The position numbers were made by a program, and so were the translations under genes. The notes below the pieces were generated by a model. The model was not told the origin of the DNA. It worked only from the letters and a program-made list of their open reading frames with translations, and did no database searches. This document shows positions 1 through 8,824 of a DNA stretch of 64,000 nt, one piece after another; the first letter of the stretch is position 1; each line of letters begins with the position of its first letter. This DNA is from Parvibaculum sp039973015 (lineage in GTDB: Bacteria > Pseudomonadota > Alphaproteobacteria > Parvibaculales > Parvibaculaceae), in the NCBI RefSeq assembly GCF_039973015.1, contig NZ_JBDWLT010000008.1, positions 1 through 64,000 on the forward strand, given 5' to 3'.

Positions 1-176
1 ATTACCCGCCAACCTCCTGAAATCGCCCGGGACGCAGGACTGTTCCCCACGCCGCAGGATCGGTTCCCTCTCCACGCATTCGGCCAGTCCGGACGCGCCC
101 TTCGGTGGAGCGAGATCGAACTAATATGGGTACGGAGGAAGAGAGGGGGACAAGTTTATTTTGAGGGAGCGGTCTG
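1..176. other. Window edge without an assignable gene
   Basis: Some plus-strand reading is open across the edge, and one frame closes at a TAA near position 124, so the 3' tail of a gene lying to the left cannot be excluded. The translated residues match no family I recognise, and I see no RNA gene or terminator here. Confidence 0.4.
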
Positions 177-398
177 TCAGGCTTTCTTCAGGAACTCGGT
201 TTTGAGGACGAGGCCCTTCACCTTCTCGGCATTGCATTCGATGTGACCGCTGTCGCCGGTGAGGCGGATGTTCTTCACAACGGTGCCGCGCTTCAAGGTG
301 ACGGACGTGCCCTTCACCTTCAAATCCTTGATGACCATGACACTATCGCCATCGGCAAGGATGTTGCCGTTGCTGTCTTTCACTACATCGCCGCTCAT
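177..398 (-). CDS. PhnA/YjdM-type small protein
   Basis: A 73-residue protein matching the C-terminal PhnA domain: an SH3-like beta barrel recognisable from V-K-D-S-N-G-N-I-L, GDSV, the VIKDLKVKG segment and the closing GLVLKTEFLKKA. Full-length YjdM/PhnA proteins add an N-terminal zinc ribbon of about 35-40 residues. That part is absent here, as in many alphaproteobacterial copies. The family was named for phosphonate use but its biochemical role is not settled. It starts at an ATG and lies 72 bases beyond the end of the methyltransferase gene on the same strand, with an inverted repeat between them. Family assignment is firm and function is not. Confidence 0.85.
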   Translation of the reverse strand: MSGDVVKDSNGNILADGDSVMVIKDLKVKGTSVTLKRGTVVKNIRLTGDSGHIECNAEKVKGLVLKTEFLKKA

Positions 399-414
399 GA
401 GTATCCGCCTGCCC

Positions 415-438
415 TAAAGAGGAGTTTTGTCCTCTTTA
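415..438. repeat. Inverted repeat between cobA and the PhnA gene
   Basis: TAAAGAGGA, a six-base loop (GTTTTG), then TCCTCTTTA form a perfect 9-bp stem in the gap between two co-directional minus-strand genes. It has no clear trailing T-run, so it is either a weak terminator or attenuator for the methyltransferase gene or an operator for the downstream gene. Confidence 0.5.
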
Positions 439-470
439 AGCCCCGGCCCCCTCTGCCGCAACGGGAAAAC

Positions 471-1388
471 CTAACCGGCGTTCTGCCTTGCGCGGGCATT
501 GAGCGGATCGCGCTTGAGAATCCGGCCATCAATGGCGCCAAGCCAGTCGAGCCCCTCTCGCAGCTTCACCACATCGCCGATGACGATGATCGCAGGCGCC
601 TTGAAGTCCGCGCGCATGACATCTTCCTGCGCGCTGCCCAGCGTCGTTTCGAGGACCGACTGGTCTTTCAAGGTCGCGTTGCGCACAAGAGCGACGGGCT
701 CATCCGCACGGCGGCCATTTTCAATCAGGAGTTTCGAAATCTCGCCAAGATGGGAGAGCGCCATATAAAGAACGATGACGGGCGAGCCCTTGGCGATGGA
801 GGGCCAGTCGAGATTTTCAGGCACATCGCCGCCCGCCATGTGGCCGGTGACGAAGGTGACGGCGTGGTTCACGTCGCGATGCGTCACCGGTATGCCGGCA
901 TAGCCGAGGCCGCCGACACCCGCCGTAACGCCCGGGACCACACGAAAGGGAATGCCCGCATCGACAAGCGCAAGCGCTTCTTCGCCGCCCCGGCCGAAGA
1001 CGAAGGGGTCGCCGCCCTTCAGCCGCAACACGCGCTTGCCCGCGCTCGCAAGCTCCACCAGCTTCGCGGAAATATCGCGCTGCTTCGGGCTTGGCTTGCC
1101 GCCGCGCTTGCCGGAATATTCGAGGGTGGTATGCGGACCGGCGAATTGCAGGACCGTCTCGTCCACCAGTGCGTCATAGACGACGACATCGGCCTGGCGG
1201 AGGGCATTGAGCGCATGAAGCGTGAGAAGACCCGGATCGCCGGGCCCTGCACCGACGAGCCAGACCCAGCCGGGCTCGAACTCCGGCAGGCCGAGCGCGG
1301 ACGCCGCCTCGGCCGCACCTTCCGGCACGGGAGAGACCTTGCGGCCGCCTGTCAGCGATATGACTTTATCCTGCGGGTCGTTCGACAT
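471..1388 (-). CDS. cobA: Uroporphyrinogen-III C-methyltransferase (SUMT)
   Basis: Uses two S-adenosylmethionine molecules to methylate uroporphyrinogen III to precorrin-2, the branch point to sirohaem and cobalamin, in the cytoplasm. The tetrapyrrole-methylase fold is plain: GAGPGDPGLLT near residue 50, VVYDALVDE, the SUMT signature KRGGKPSPKQ, then RLKGGDPFVFGRGGEE and VTFVTGH. At 305 residues it is a monofunctional SUMT with an N-terminal extension of about 40 residues, not a CysG fusion. I chose the ATG at 1388; a GTG at 1400 would add four residues. No sirohaem or sulfite/nitrite reductase genes are adjacent. It is divergent from the aspartic protease gene across about 140 bp. Confidence 0.93.
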   Translation of the reverse strand: MSNDPQDKVISLTGGRKVSPVPEGAAEAASALGLPEFEPGWVWLVGAGPGDPGLLTLHALNALRQADVVVYDALVDETVLQFAGPHTTLEYSGKRGGKPSPKQRDISAKLVELASAGKRVLRLKGGDPFVFGRGGEEALALVDAGIPFRVVPGVTAGVGGLGYAGIPVTHRDVNHAVTFVTGHMAGGDVPENLDWPSIAKGSPVIVLYMALSHLGEISKLLIENGRRADEPVALVRNATLKDQSVLETTLGSAQEDVMRADFKAPAIIVIGDVVKLREGLDWLGAIDGRILKRDPLNARARQNAG

Positions 1389-1527
1389 TTCACTTTTCAC
1401 GCAAGTGAATTAAAAGACAACTCAACTCTAACATGTAAATAAGGGCTTGTCGCCTGTCTTCCAAGGCCTACCCCCGGCTGAAAACCGCGTTACACTTTTC
1501 TCAATATCACACGCTAGGCTCTTGCAA

Positions 1528-2223
1528 ATGAGACAGAACAACTGGACATGGGCTGCCCTGCTGCTCCTGGGGGCCGCGGCGCTGCTGCTATTACTGATGA
1601 ACCGCTTTCCGGGTGCGCTCGACAGCGAGAATGCGCAGATGCGCCTCGTCTATGGCGTGCTGCTGCTGGCGCTGGTCGGCACCAGCGTCGTCATGGGCTG
1701 GCGGGAGCGCGCGGGGGTGGCGCTGAAGCAGGCGCTGGCCTGGGTGGCGATCGGGCTCGTGCTTGTGATCGGCTATTCCTATCGCGACGTCTTTTCGGAT
1801 ATGGGAAGCCGGCTGCGCAGCGAACTCGCGCCTTCCGCGCCGGTGACGAGCGAGCCGGGCACGGCCTATCTCTCGCGCGACATGACCGGACATTTCCATG
1901 CCGATGCGCTGGTCGACGGCACCTATGTGCGTTTCATGGTGGATACGGGCGCGAGCGACGTGGCGCTCAGCACGGCAGATGCAGAGCGGATCGGCATCGA
2001 TCTTTCGTCGCTGCGCTATACCATTCCCTACAACACGGCGAACGGAACCATCTATGCCGCCGCCATCACGCTCAAAGAGGTGAAGGTGGGCGGGATCATT
2101 TTGCGCGACGTGGATGCCTCGGTCTCGCAGGGCGGGCTCGACAGATCCCTGCTCGGCATGAGCTTTCTCGGGCGGCTCGACTCCTTCGAGGTACGAGGCG
2201 AACGGCTGATGCTGCGCTACTGA
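1528..2223 (+). CDS. TIGR02281-type membrane-anchored aspartic protease
   Basis: A 231-residue protein with hydrophobic segments at about residues 8-23, 40-58 and 70-85, then a retropepsin-like domain carrying the catalytic motif FMVDTGASDVALS and a later GMSFLGRLDSFEV segment. Each polypeptide has a single DTGA motif, so retropepsin-like dimerisation would be needed for activity. The domain order (anchor then protease) matches the TIGR02281 'clan AA aspartic protease' family common in alphaproteobacteria, whose substrates are unknown. I chose the ATG at 1528, which begins directly before the first hydrophobic segment; a TTG at 1447 would add an implausible leader. Confidence 0.88.
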   Translation: MRQNNWTWAALLLLGAAALLLLLMNRFPGALDSENAQMRLVYGVLLLALVGTSVVMGWRERAGVALKQALAWVAIGLVLVIGYSYRDVFSDMGSRLRSELAPSAPVTSEPGTAYLSRDMTGHFHADALVDGTYVRFMVDTGASDVALSTADAERIGIDLSSLRYTIPYNTANGTIYAAAITLKEVKVGGIILRDVDASVSQGGLDRSLLGMSFLGRLDSFEVRGERLMLRY

Positions 2224-2409
2224 TCGAGACGCCATTCTCCTGCCTCATTCGGGCCTTCAATAGCGGATCAGACTGTCATCCGTTTACGCCGAAAATTCGC
2301 TATAAAGAACCATCGAGACTTATCGTTGCCGCGTTTCCCGGCGGCCAGGCGCCCTCTGAAAGAGGCACCTGACCTGGAAACGCTCCAATCCTGCCCTCCC
2401 GGAGAGAAC

Positions 2410-3909
2410 ATGACGCTGAAGCCGCGCACCGACCTGAAGCCCAACACGCCGGAATTCGAAAACCTGCCGCTCGTCTCACCCAACGGGTTTCGCGAATATG
2501 ACGCGCGCTGGCTCTTCGAAAAGGAGATCAATCTCGTCGGTGTGCAGGCGCTGGGGCTCGGGCTCGGCACGGCGATCCACGACATGGGCGTGGCGCCGAG
2601 AATCGCGGTGGGCCACGATTTCCGTTCCTATTCCGCCTCGATCAAGCAGGCGCTCATCATCGGCCTGATGGAAGCGGGCTGCGAGGTGCACGATATCGGG
2701 CTGGCGCTCTCGCCCGTCGCCTATTTCTCGCAATTCGAACTCGATGTGCCGTGCGTTGCCATGGTGACGGCGAGCCACAACGAAAACGGCTGGACGGGCG
2801 TGAAGATGGGTGCGCAGCGGCCGCTGACCTTCGGGCCGGACGAGATGAACCGGCTGAAAGAGATCGTGCTGAACGGCAAGGGCGTGGCGCGCGAGGGCGG
2901 ACGCTATATCCGCGTCGCGGACATGGCCGAACGCTATATCGCGGACCTTACCGACCGCCCGAAGATCAAGCGCAAGCTGCGCGTCGTCGCGGCCTGCGGC
3001 AATGGCACGGCGGGCGCCTTCGCGCCGAAGGTGCTGGAGGGGATCGGCGTGGAGGTGATCCCGCTCGACTGCGAACTCGACTGGACCTTCCCGCGCTATA
3101 ATCCGAACCCGGAAGACATGGAAATGCTCCATGCGCTGCGCGACAAGGTGCTGGAAACGGGTGCCGATGTCGGCCTCGGCTTCGACGGCGACGGCGACCG
3201 CTGCGGCGTGGTGGACAATACGGGCGAGGAAATCTTCGCCGACAAGGTGGGCGTGATGCTGGCACGCGATCTTTCAGCGCAATATCCGAATGCGCAATTC
3301 GTGGTGGACGTGAAATCGACCGGGCTTTTCCTCACCGACCCCGTGCTGATCAAGAACGGCGCCAAGACCGACTACTGGAAGACCGGCCACTCCTATATCA
3401 AGCGGCGCGCGCATGAGCTGAACGCACTGGTGGGCTTCGAGAAGTCCGGCCACTATTTCTTCAATCCGCCGATCGGGCGCGGCTATGACGACGGCCTCGT
3501 CTCGGCCATCGCCATTTGCGACATGCTGGACCGCAACCCCGACAAGAAAATGTCGGAGCTGCGCGAGGCGCTGCCGATGACATGGGGTTCGCCCACCATG
3601 TCGCCCTATTGCCCCGACGAGAAGAAATACGAAGTCGTGGAGCGGATGGTGAAGCTCTTCACCGGCATGGCGGAGAAAGGCGAGACGCTTCTCGGCCAGA
3701 AGATCCGCGATGTCGTGACGGTGAACGGCGTGCGCGTGACGGTGGAAGACGGAACGTGGGGCCTTGTACGCGCCTCATCGAACAAGCCTGGGCTCGTGGT
3801 CGTGGTCGAAAGCCCGGCGTCGGAGGCGAACATGCGCGCCATGTTCGCGGAAGTAGACAGGCACCTCTCATCGCAGCCCGAAGTCGGCGAGTACGACCAG
3901 AAGATCTGA
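2410..3909 (+). CDS. Phosphomannomutase/phosphoglucomutase
   Basis: Interconverts hexose 1- and 6-phosphates, supplying GDP-mannose or UDP-glucose precursors for cell-surface polysaccharides. The alpha-D-phosphohexomutase domains are all present: the phosphoserine loop TASHNENGWTG, the Mg-binding loop GFDGDGDRCGVV, the sugar-binding loop VGFEKSGHYFF and a C-terminal phosphate-binding region near RASSNKPGLVVVVES. The 499-residue length fits the PMM/PGM group. The ATG at 2410 follows GGAGAGAAC, a reasonable ribosome site; the upstream in-frame extension is not needed. The esterase gene follows 71 bases downstream. Whether it prefers mannose or glucose phosphates cannot be read from sequence. 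Confidence 0.93.
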   Translation: MTLKPRTDLKPNTPEFENLPLVSPNGFREYDARWLFEKEINLVGVQALGLGLGTAIHDMGVAPRIAVGHDFRSYSASIKQALIIGLMEAGCEVHDIGLALSPVAYFSQFELDVPCVAMVTASHNENGWTGVKMGAQRPLTFGPDEMNRLKEIVLNGKGVAREGGRYIRVADMAERYIADLTDRPKIKRKLRVVAACGNGTAGAFAPKVLEGIGVEVIPLDCELDWTFPRYNPNPEDMEMLHALRDKVLETGADVGLGFDGDGDRCGVVDNTGEEIFADKVGVMLARDLSAQYPNAQFVVDVKSTGLFLTDPVLIKNGAKTDYWKTGHSYIKRRAHELNALVGFEKSGHYFFNPPIGRGYDDGLVSAIAICDMLDRNPDKKMSELREALPMTWGSPTMSPYCPDEKKYEVVERMVKLFTGMAEKGETLLGQKIRDVVTVNGVRVTVEDGTWGLVRASSNKPGLVVVVESPASEANMRAMFAEVDRHLSSQPEVGEYDQKI

Positions 3910-3980
3910 ACAGGCTTCGCGCTTGCCCTTCCCTGCCCCTCCGGTCACTCTCGCGGCAACGAGAAACCGGGAGGCAAGGC

Positions 3981-5084
3981 ATGAGCGAAACTTCAAGCGA
4001 TAGACTTATAGAGGCCGTCGATACGCTTCTGCCCGCGCTGTTGCAGGGGATGGATGCTGTTTCCTTCATTGCGCGGCACATGCATCCGCCGCTGCTGGAA
4101 AGCCTTGTCGAGCAGATGGAGCCGGTGGCGACGAAGCTGAAAGAGGCGCGGCCCGCCTTCGACGCTGCGGCGTGGCCGGAGCATCTCGCCGCCTTCGCCT
4201 CACATGTGCGCCAGGCGGCGGACGAGACGGAGGCCGTGTTCCAGGGATTGCGCGAGGCGGTGAACGATCAATCGTCGCCGGGCGGGCCCGTCTTCGCCGC
4301 CTATCGCGGCATGCGGCACGGGCCACGCGCGATGGAAGCGCTCTACCCCGTTTCCGCGATGCTGCCGCCGGTGAGCCGTTTCTTTCTGGAGGAAGGCGCG
4401 CGGGACGATACCGCGCTGCTTGAACGGCTTGCCGAAGGCGCGGCGAAAGAAGGAACGGGCGTCCACCATTTCGGCAACGAGAAGGGGCAGCGCGGCGGTT
4501 TTTCGCTCTATGTACCCGAAACATATGAGGCGGATCGCCCTCACCCGCTGATCGTCGCCTGCCATGGCGGCAGCGGACATGGACGCGGCTTTCTCTGGAC
4601 ATGGCTCGCGGCGGCGCGCTCACGCGGGGCCATCCTGCTGAGCCCGACATCGCTCGACGCAACATGGTCGCTCATGGAGCCGGAGCGGGACCGCGCCTCG
4701 CTCGCGCGGATGATGGCGCATGTGAACGAACGCTGGACCATCGACGCTACCCATGTGCTGCTGACCGGCATGAGCGATGGCGGCACCTTCACCTATCTGG
4801 CGGGGCTGGCGGGCGGACCCTATACGCATCTCGCGCCTGTTTCGTCCGCGTGGCACCCGATGCTCATCGGCTCCGCCGATCCGGCGCGGCTGAACGGCCT
4901 GCCGGTCTACATCACGCATGGTGCGCTCGACTGGATGTTCGTGGCCGACATGGCGCGGCTCGCCTCGTCGGAGCTTTCGGCGGCGGGTGCGGACGTGACC
5001 TATCGCGAGATCGCGGACCTCTCCCACACTTATCCGCCGGAAGAGAATGCGCGGATCATGGACTGGTTTCTGCCCGGGTCTTAG
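3981..5084 (+). CDS. Alpha/beta hydrolase (phospholipase/carboxylesterase or PHB-depolymerase type)
   Basis: The C-terminal half of this 367-residue protein is an alpha/beta hydrolase: oxyanion region HPLIVACHGGSGHG, nucleophile elbow LLTGMSDGGTF (Ser in G-x-S-x-G), a likely acid near HGALDWMF and the catalytic His in DLSHTYPPEE. The first 170 residues are helical and not recognised. No signal peptide is evident, so it is probably cytoplasmic. The start at 3981 follows GGGAGGC, a good ribosome site. Its end overlaps the end of the convergent TSUP gene by four bases. The substrate is unknown; short-chain esters are the usual guess for this fold. Confidence 0.8.
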   Translation: MSETSSDRLIEAVDTLLPALLQGMDAVSFIARHMHPPLLESLVEQMEPVATKLKEARPAFDAAAWPEHLAAFASHVRQAADETEAVFQGLREAVNDQSSPGGPVFAAYRGMRHGPRAMEALYPVSAMLPPVSRFFLEEGARDDTALLERLAEGAAKEGTGVHHFGNEKGQRGGFSLYVPETYEADRPHPLIVACHGGSGHGRGFLWTWLAAARSRGAILLSPTSLDATWSLMEPERDRASLARMMAHVNERWTIDATHVLLTGMSDGGTFTYLAGLAGGPYTHLAPVSSAWHPMLIGSADPARLNGLPVYITHGALDWMFVADMARLASSELSAAGADVTYREIADLSHTYPPEENARIMDWFLPGS

Positions 5085-5917
5085 CCGAAGAACAGCCGAT
5101 AGAACATCTGCGCCGATGTGAGCGCCAGGAAAAAGGCGAAAGCGCGGATGAGCGCCTTGTGGCTGATCGCATGGGCGATGGCGGCGCCCCAGGGCGCGGC
5201 CAGCACGGAGAGCGGCGCGATGAAGGCGATTCCGATCAGGTTCACATAGCCGAGACTGAAAGGCGGAAGCAGCGGATCGTTCCAGCCCGCAAGCACGAAG
5301 CCGATAACGGCGGGAACCGCGATAAGAACGCCAAGGCCGGAAGACGTCGCCACCGCTTCGCGGGGGTTCTTGCCGTAGAGCGTCATGAAGCTGACGGCGA
5401 AGGTGCCGCCGCCAATGCCCATGAGCGCGGAGAGCGCGCCGATGACGCCGGCAACGGAGTATTGCGCGGGCTTGCCTGGCAGCTCCGTGCCGAGACGCCA
5501 GCTTTCCTTGCCGAAGGCGAGATTGGCGGCAACGAGAAGCGCGATGGTGGCGAAGACGCCGGTAAGCGCATCGCCGCTGACCCATGCCGCAACCACCGTT
5601 CCCACAGCAACGCCCGCAAGAATGGGCGTGGCCCAGCTCTTCAATAATGGCCAGTCCACTGCACCTTTTTTTGCGTGGGCGCGAACCGAGCGGATCGAGG
5701 TGAGCACGATGGTGCCGAGCGATGTGCCGACGGCGAGATGCATGCGCACCACCTCGTCGATGCCGAGAAGCGTGAAGACATGATAGAGCACGGGCACGAT
5801 GACGATGCCGCCACCGACGCCGAGAAGACCGGCAAGAACACCGGCGACAAGACCGGTGGCAATGAGCCCGAGCGCAAAAGGCGCAAGCTCCACGAACGAC
5901 ATGGCTTCAATCTGCAT
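5081..5917 (-). CDS. TSUP (TauE/SafE) family membrane transporter
   Basis: A 278-residue integral membrane protein with about eight hydrophobic segments and the duplicated glycine-rich TSUP signature: GLLGVGGGIVIVPVL in the first half and LSALMGIGGGTFAVSFM in the second. The family exports or imports sulfite, sulfolactate, taurine-derived anions or other organosulfur compounds. No sulfonate genes adjoin it, so the substrate is open. The start at 5917 is an ATG; another ATG 15 bases downstream is a possible alternative. It converges on the esterase gene and stands alone transcriptionally. Confidence 0.88.
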   Translation of the reverse strand: MQIEAMSFVELAPFALGLIATGLVAGVLAGLLGVGGGIVIVPVLYHVFTLLGIDEVVRMHLAVGTSLGTIVLTSIRSVRAHAKKGAVDWPLLKSWATPILAGVAVGTVVAAWVSGDALTGVFATIALLVAANLAFGKESWRLGTELPGKPAQYSVAGVIGALSALMGIGGGTFAVSFMTLYGKNPREAVATSSGLGVLIAVPAVIGFVLAGWNDPLLPPFSLGYVNLIGIAFIAPLSVLAAPWGAAIAHAISHKALIRAFAFFLALTSAQMFYRLFFG

Positions 5918-6015
5918 GGAAAAACTTCCGGCTGGCGGTCAACGGACGGGAGGAACCCCGAGGACGCGGCAAATCTAGAGTATCGTGGATGGAATTCCTA
6001 CCTGTCCTGCAGAGG

Positions 6016-8730
6016 TCAGACGACCAGACGCTCGGCAGCAGCATGGCGGCGCGCCCAACTGCGGTCGGCTATGTCGAGCATGGTCTGGCATCTTTCCAGG
6101 CAGCTTTCCCATGAATAGTTGCGCTCGACGAAGGAAACGCCGTTGCGCTGAAGCTCCTGCCACAATGCCTCGTCTTCGTAGAGGCGCAGCACGGCGTCGC
6201 AGAACGCCTCTTCGCCATCGGCCACAAGAACGTCGCGGCCATCGGCAAGGCCCATACCTTCCACCGCGACGGAGGTTGCAACCGAGGGAACGCCATATGC
6301 AAGAGCGTGAACGAGCTTGCCCTTGATGCCCGCACCATAGCGAAGCGGCGCGACGAAAACCCTTGCCGCATCGAAAACCGGCGCGAGATCGGGGACGAAG
6401 CCCTTTACCTCGAAACGGTCATCGTCGAGCGCCAGAATATCGGGACCGGCATCCGCGCCGACAAGCATGAGCTTTGCATCGGCGGGCAGTCTCTCGCGAA
6501 GCCGGGGCCAAATTCTTTCCTTCAGGTAGACCGCTGCATCGATATTCGGCAGATGACAGAAGCCGCCGAGAAAGACGATATGGCGGCGCGCGGGCGAGAG
6601 CCCCTTTTTCGCATTCTCCGGCACTCTGAAGACGTAAGGGAAAACCAGGGCGGTGTCTCGCGCGGCGGGCTCTTCACGAACGACCATCTCGAATTCGGTC
6701 GGGGCGAGGAACACCGTGCAGTCCGCATCGGCGACAAGGCGCATCTCCATTTGCTTCGTCTGCGCCGCAACGCCGCGCATCTCATCGTCATTCGTGAGTT
6801 CGGCCTGACGGCTCTCGCGAAGATGATGCAGGTCGACGGTGTTGTAGATGATGCGGGCGCCGGGCCAGCGGGTCCGCAACTCCTCCATGACCGGGGTGAG
6901 CACATTCACCCGGAAGGCCAGGATGTAGTCAATCCACCCGACGCGGGCGAGATGGCCGGTGACATCCGTGAAGGTACGGAAATGCGGGCGGACGAGACAT
7001 TCGACACCAAGCCGCCGGAAGTTGCGGGCATATCCCGCAGACGGGCGTCTGCTTTTCGTTGGAGCGAAAATCACATGCCAGCCCAGTTCGATATAAGCGC
7101 GAATGAGAGAGTCCGCGAGAACGGACCCTGCGTCCCTGTCCGGCGTCGGTATGCGATGATCAAGGACGACAAGCGGCGCGGCGGTATATCTGTTGGCCTC
7201 CGTGTAGCTGTCCGGTCCGCGCGAACCATGCCCGTCCAGAACATGCTGCCAGCGTTCCCTGAACTTTCCAAGATTGACGACCTGGTTCGCCTTGACGCCC
7301 TTGTCCGTGGCCGTCCCGTGCGTCACCCCTTCATGATGGATCACCTGCGACACGGGCTGATACCAGACTTCGTACCCGGCCTCGCGGGCACGGAAGGCGA
7401 GATCTGCATCCTCGCAATAGGCGGGCGCGAAGGTTTCATCAAAACCGCGCAATTCATTCCAGACATCGCGGCGGATGGCGAGCGAAGCGCCCGACACATA
7501 ATCGGCCTGACGGGCATAGGACCAGAACGGGTTATCGGGGTCTCCCCCCCGGCCGCATAACCTGATCCTCCCATCGTTGAAGACGATGGCGCCGCCATCC
7601 TGCAAGCTGAGATCGCCGTTCAAAAGCTTCGAGCCGACGAGGCCCGCGCGCGGAAAACTGGTGAATGTGGCGACAAGTTCATCCAGCCAGCGGGTGATGA
7701 CGCGCGTGTCGCTGTTCAGAAGGACGGTATATTTTCCCCGCCCCAGCTCAACCGCACGGTTGCAACTGCGCAGGAAACCAAGATTGACGGAATTGCGCAC
7801 CAGCCTGATCCAGGGAATCCGCTCAAGCAGGCCGGCACAAGCCGCAGCCGGCGAACAATCGTCGACCACGACGATCTCGACCCTTGAACCCGTGCGGTGC
7901 CACGCGAGGGATTCAAGCAGAGACAACACGAAATGGATCTGTCCGAACACAGGGATGACGATCGAAACATCGGGCTCCTCCGCGTCAATCGTCATGACGG
8001 GAGTAAGCGCAGCTACATATTCAGCCGCCCGTTCGAGCGCCGCGCGATCTCCAATCTCGACGGGAAGACGGGGAAAGCCGAAACGGCGAAAAAACGCCTC
8101 ATGTGCCGTGCGGGCGCGTTCACGGGCGGCGGCGTCCGTGTCCGTCACGTCCGGACAGGCCGGCACGTCCTCGGTTGCGCCGACCGTCATGAAGTGGGCA
8201 AGCGGATTTTCACCCGAGCGCCGCAAGGACGGATAGGCATCCAGATAGGCGGAGGTGGAGAACTGCGGACCAGGATCGAAATTGCCCGACGCAGCATTCT
8301 CAATGTAGTGCTCCAGCGGCGAACAACCGCTCTTTTTCACCCGAGGATATTTGCGCAGATACCATCCGGTGTGGAAAAAGCGGTTGAAGACCGCCCTCTT
8401 GCGCCCGCCGGATTTCAGATAATGGACGAGAGCATTTTCGCCCGAGCGCAACAGTTCAGGCTGGCCCTTGCAATAGCTCGCAACACTGAAAAGGGGGCCG
8501 GGATCGCGCTCTTCCGCAGCGCCGTAGCGGCAAAAGTGCTCCAGCGGATCGAGTTTCGAGGCGGCAACATCGGGGTATTGTTCGAGATACCATTGCGGGT
8601 CGAAGATCGGACTGCCGCCTATCGCGGCGAGGTCTGCGCGCCATTCGCCGCGGTGTGCCAACGGTTTCGGCAGGAAAGACCCCCCCCCGCCGGCTTCCAG
8701 AAAATCCCGGATTTTCTGTCCCCAATGCAT
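6016..8730 (-). CDS. Large two-domain glycosyltransferase (repeats + GT2 + GT4)
   Basis: A 904-residue cytosolic glycosyltransferase. Residues 42-195 hold four degenerate repeats of about 40 residues built on W/Y-L-x-x-Y-P-D-V ... P-L-E-H-F/Y ... G-A ... D-P-G-P-x-F. A GT-A domain of family 2 follows at about 253-490 (VSIVIPVFGQ, VVVDDCSP, LLNSDTR as metal-binding motif). A GT-B domain like family 4 occupies about 530-890 (IVFLGGFCHLPN, LRYGAGIKGKLVHALAYG). Such double enzymes act on O-antigen, capsule or glycoprotein chains. Nine consecutive G residues lie in the coding strand within the first 17 codons (8680-8688). A second gene with the same repeats lies at the far right of the window. Confidence 0.88.
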   Translation of the reverse strand: MHWGQKIRDFLEAGGGGSFLPKPLAHRGEWRADLAAIGGSPIFDPQWYLEQYPDVAASKLDPLEHFCRYGAAEERDPGPLFSVASYCKGQPELLRSGENALVHYLKSGGRKRAVFNRFFHTGWYLRKYPRVKKSGCSPLEHYIENAASGNFDPGPQFSTSAYLDAYPSLRRSGENPLAHFMTVGATEDVPACPDVTDTDAAARERARTAHEAFFRRFGFPRLPVEIGDRAALERAAEYVAALTPVMTIDAEEPDVSIVIPVFGQIHFVLSLLESLAWHRTGSRVEIVVVDDCSPAAACAGLLERIPWIRLVRNSVNLGFLRSCNRAVELGRGKYTVLLNSDTRVITRWLDELVATFTSFPRAGLVGSKLLNGDLSLQDGGAIVFNDGRIRLCGRGGDPDNPFWSYARQADYVSGASLAIRRDVWNELRGFDETFAPAYCEDADLAFRAREAGYEVWYQPVSQVIHHEGVTHGTATDKGVKANQVVNLGKFRERWQHVLDGHGSRGPDSYTEANRYTAAPLVVLDHRIPTPDRDAGSVLADSLIRAYIELGWHVIFAPTKSRRPSAGYARNFRRLGVECLVRPHFRTFTDVTGHLARVGWIDYILAFRVNVLTPVMEELRTRWPGARIIYNTVDLHHLRESRQAELTNDDEMRGVAAQTKQMEMRLVADADCTVFLAPTEFEMVVREEPAARDTALVFPYVFRVPENAKKGLSPARRHIVFLGGFCHLPNIDAAVYLKERIWPRLRERLPADAKLMLVGADAGPDILALDDDRFEVKGFVPDLAPVFDAARVFVAPLRYGAGIKGKLVHALAYGVPSVATSVAVEGMGLADGRDVLVADGEEAFCDAVLRLYEDEALWQELQRNGVSFVERNYSWESCLERCQTMLDIADRSWARRHAAAERLVV

Positions 8731-8824
8731 ATTCAGCAGTCACCCTCCGACATGGACCAGACGAGCTTGCCGGAGTTCCACATCAAGAACACTCTCATTC
8801 ATGTTCAGTTTGACGGGCGATTTG

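Noticed and set aside
243..1442. Long plus-strand frame of about 400 codons opposite the methyltransferase gene
   Set aside because: It is the antisense shadow of a gene with clear SUMT motifs. Its own residues (Arg/His/Ala-rich) match nothing.
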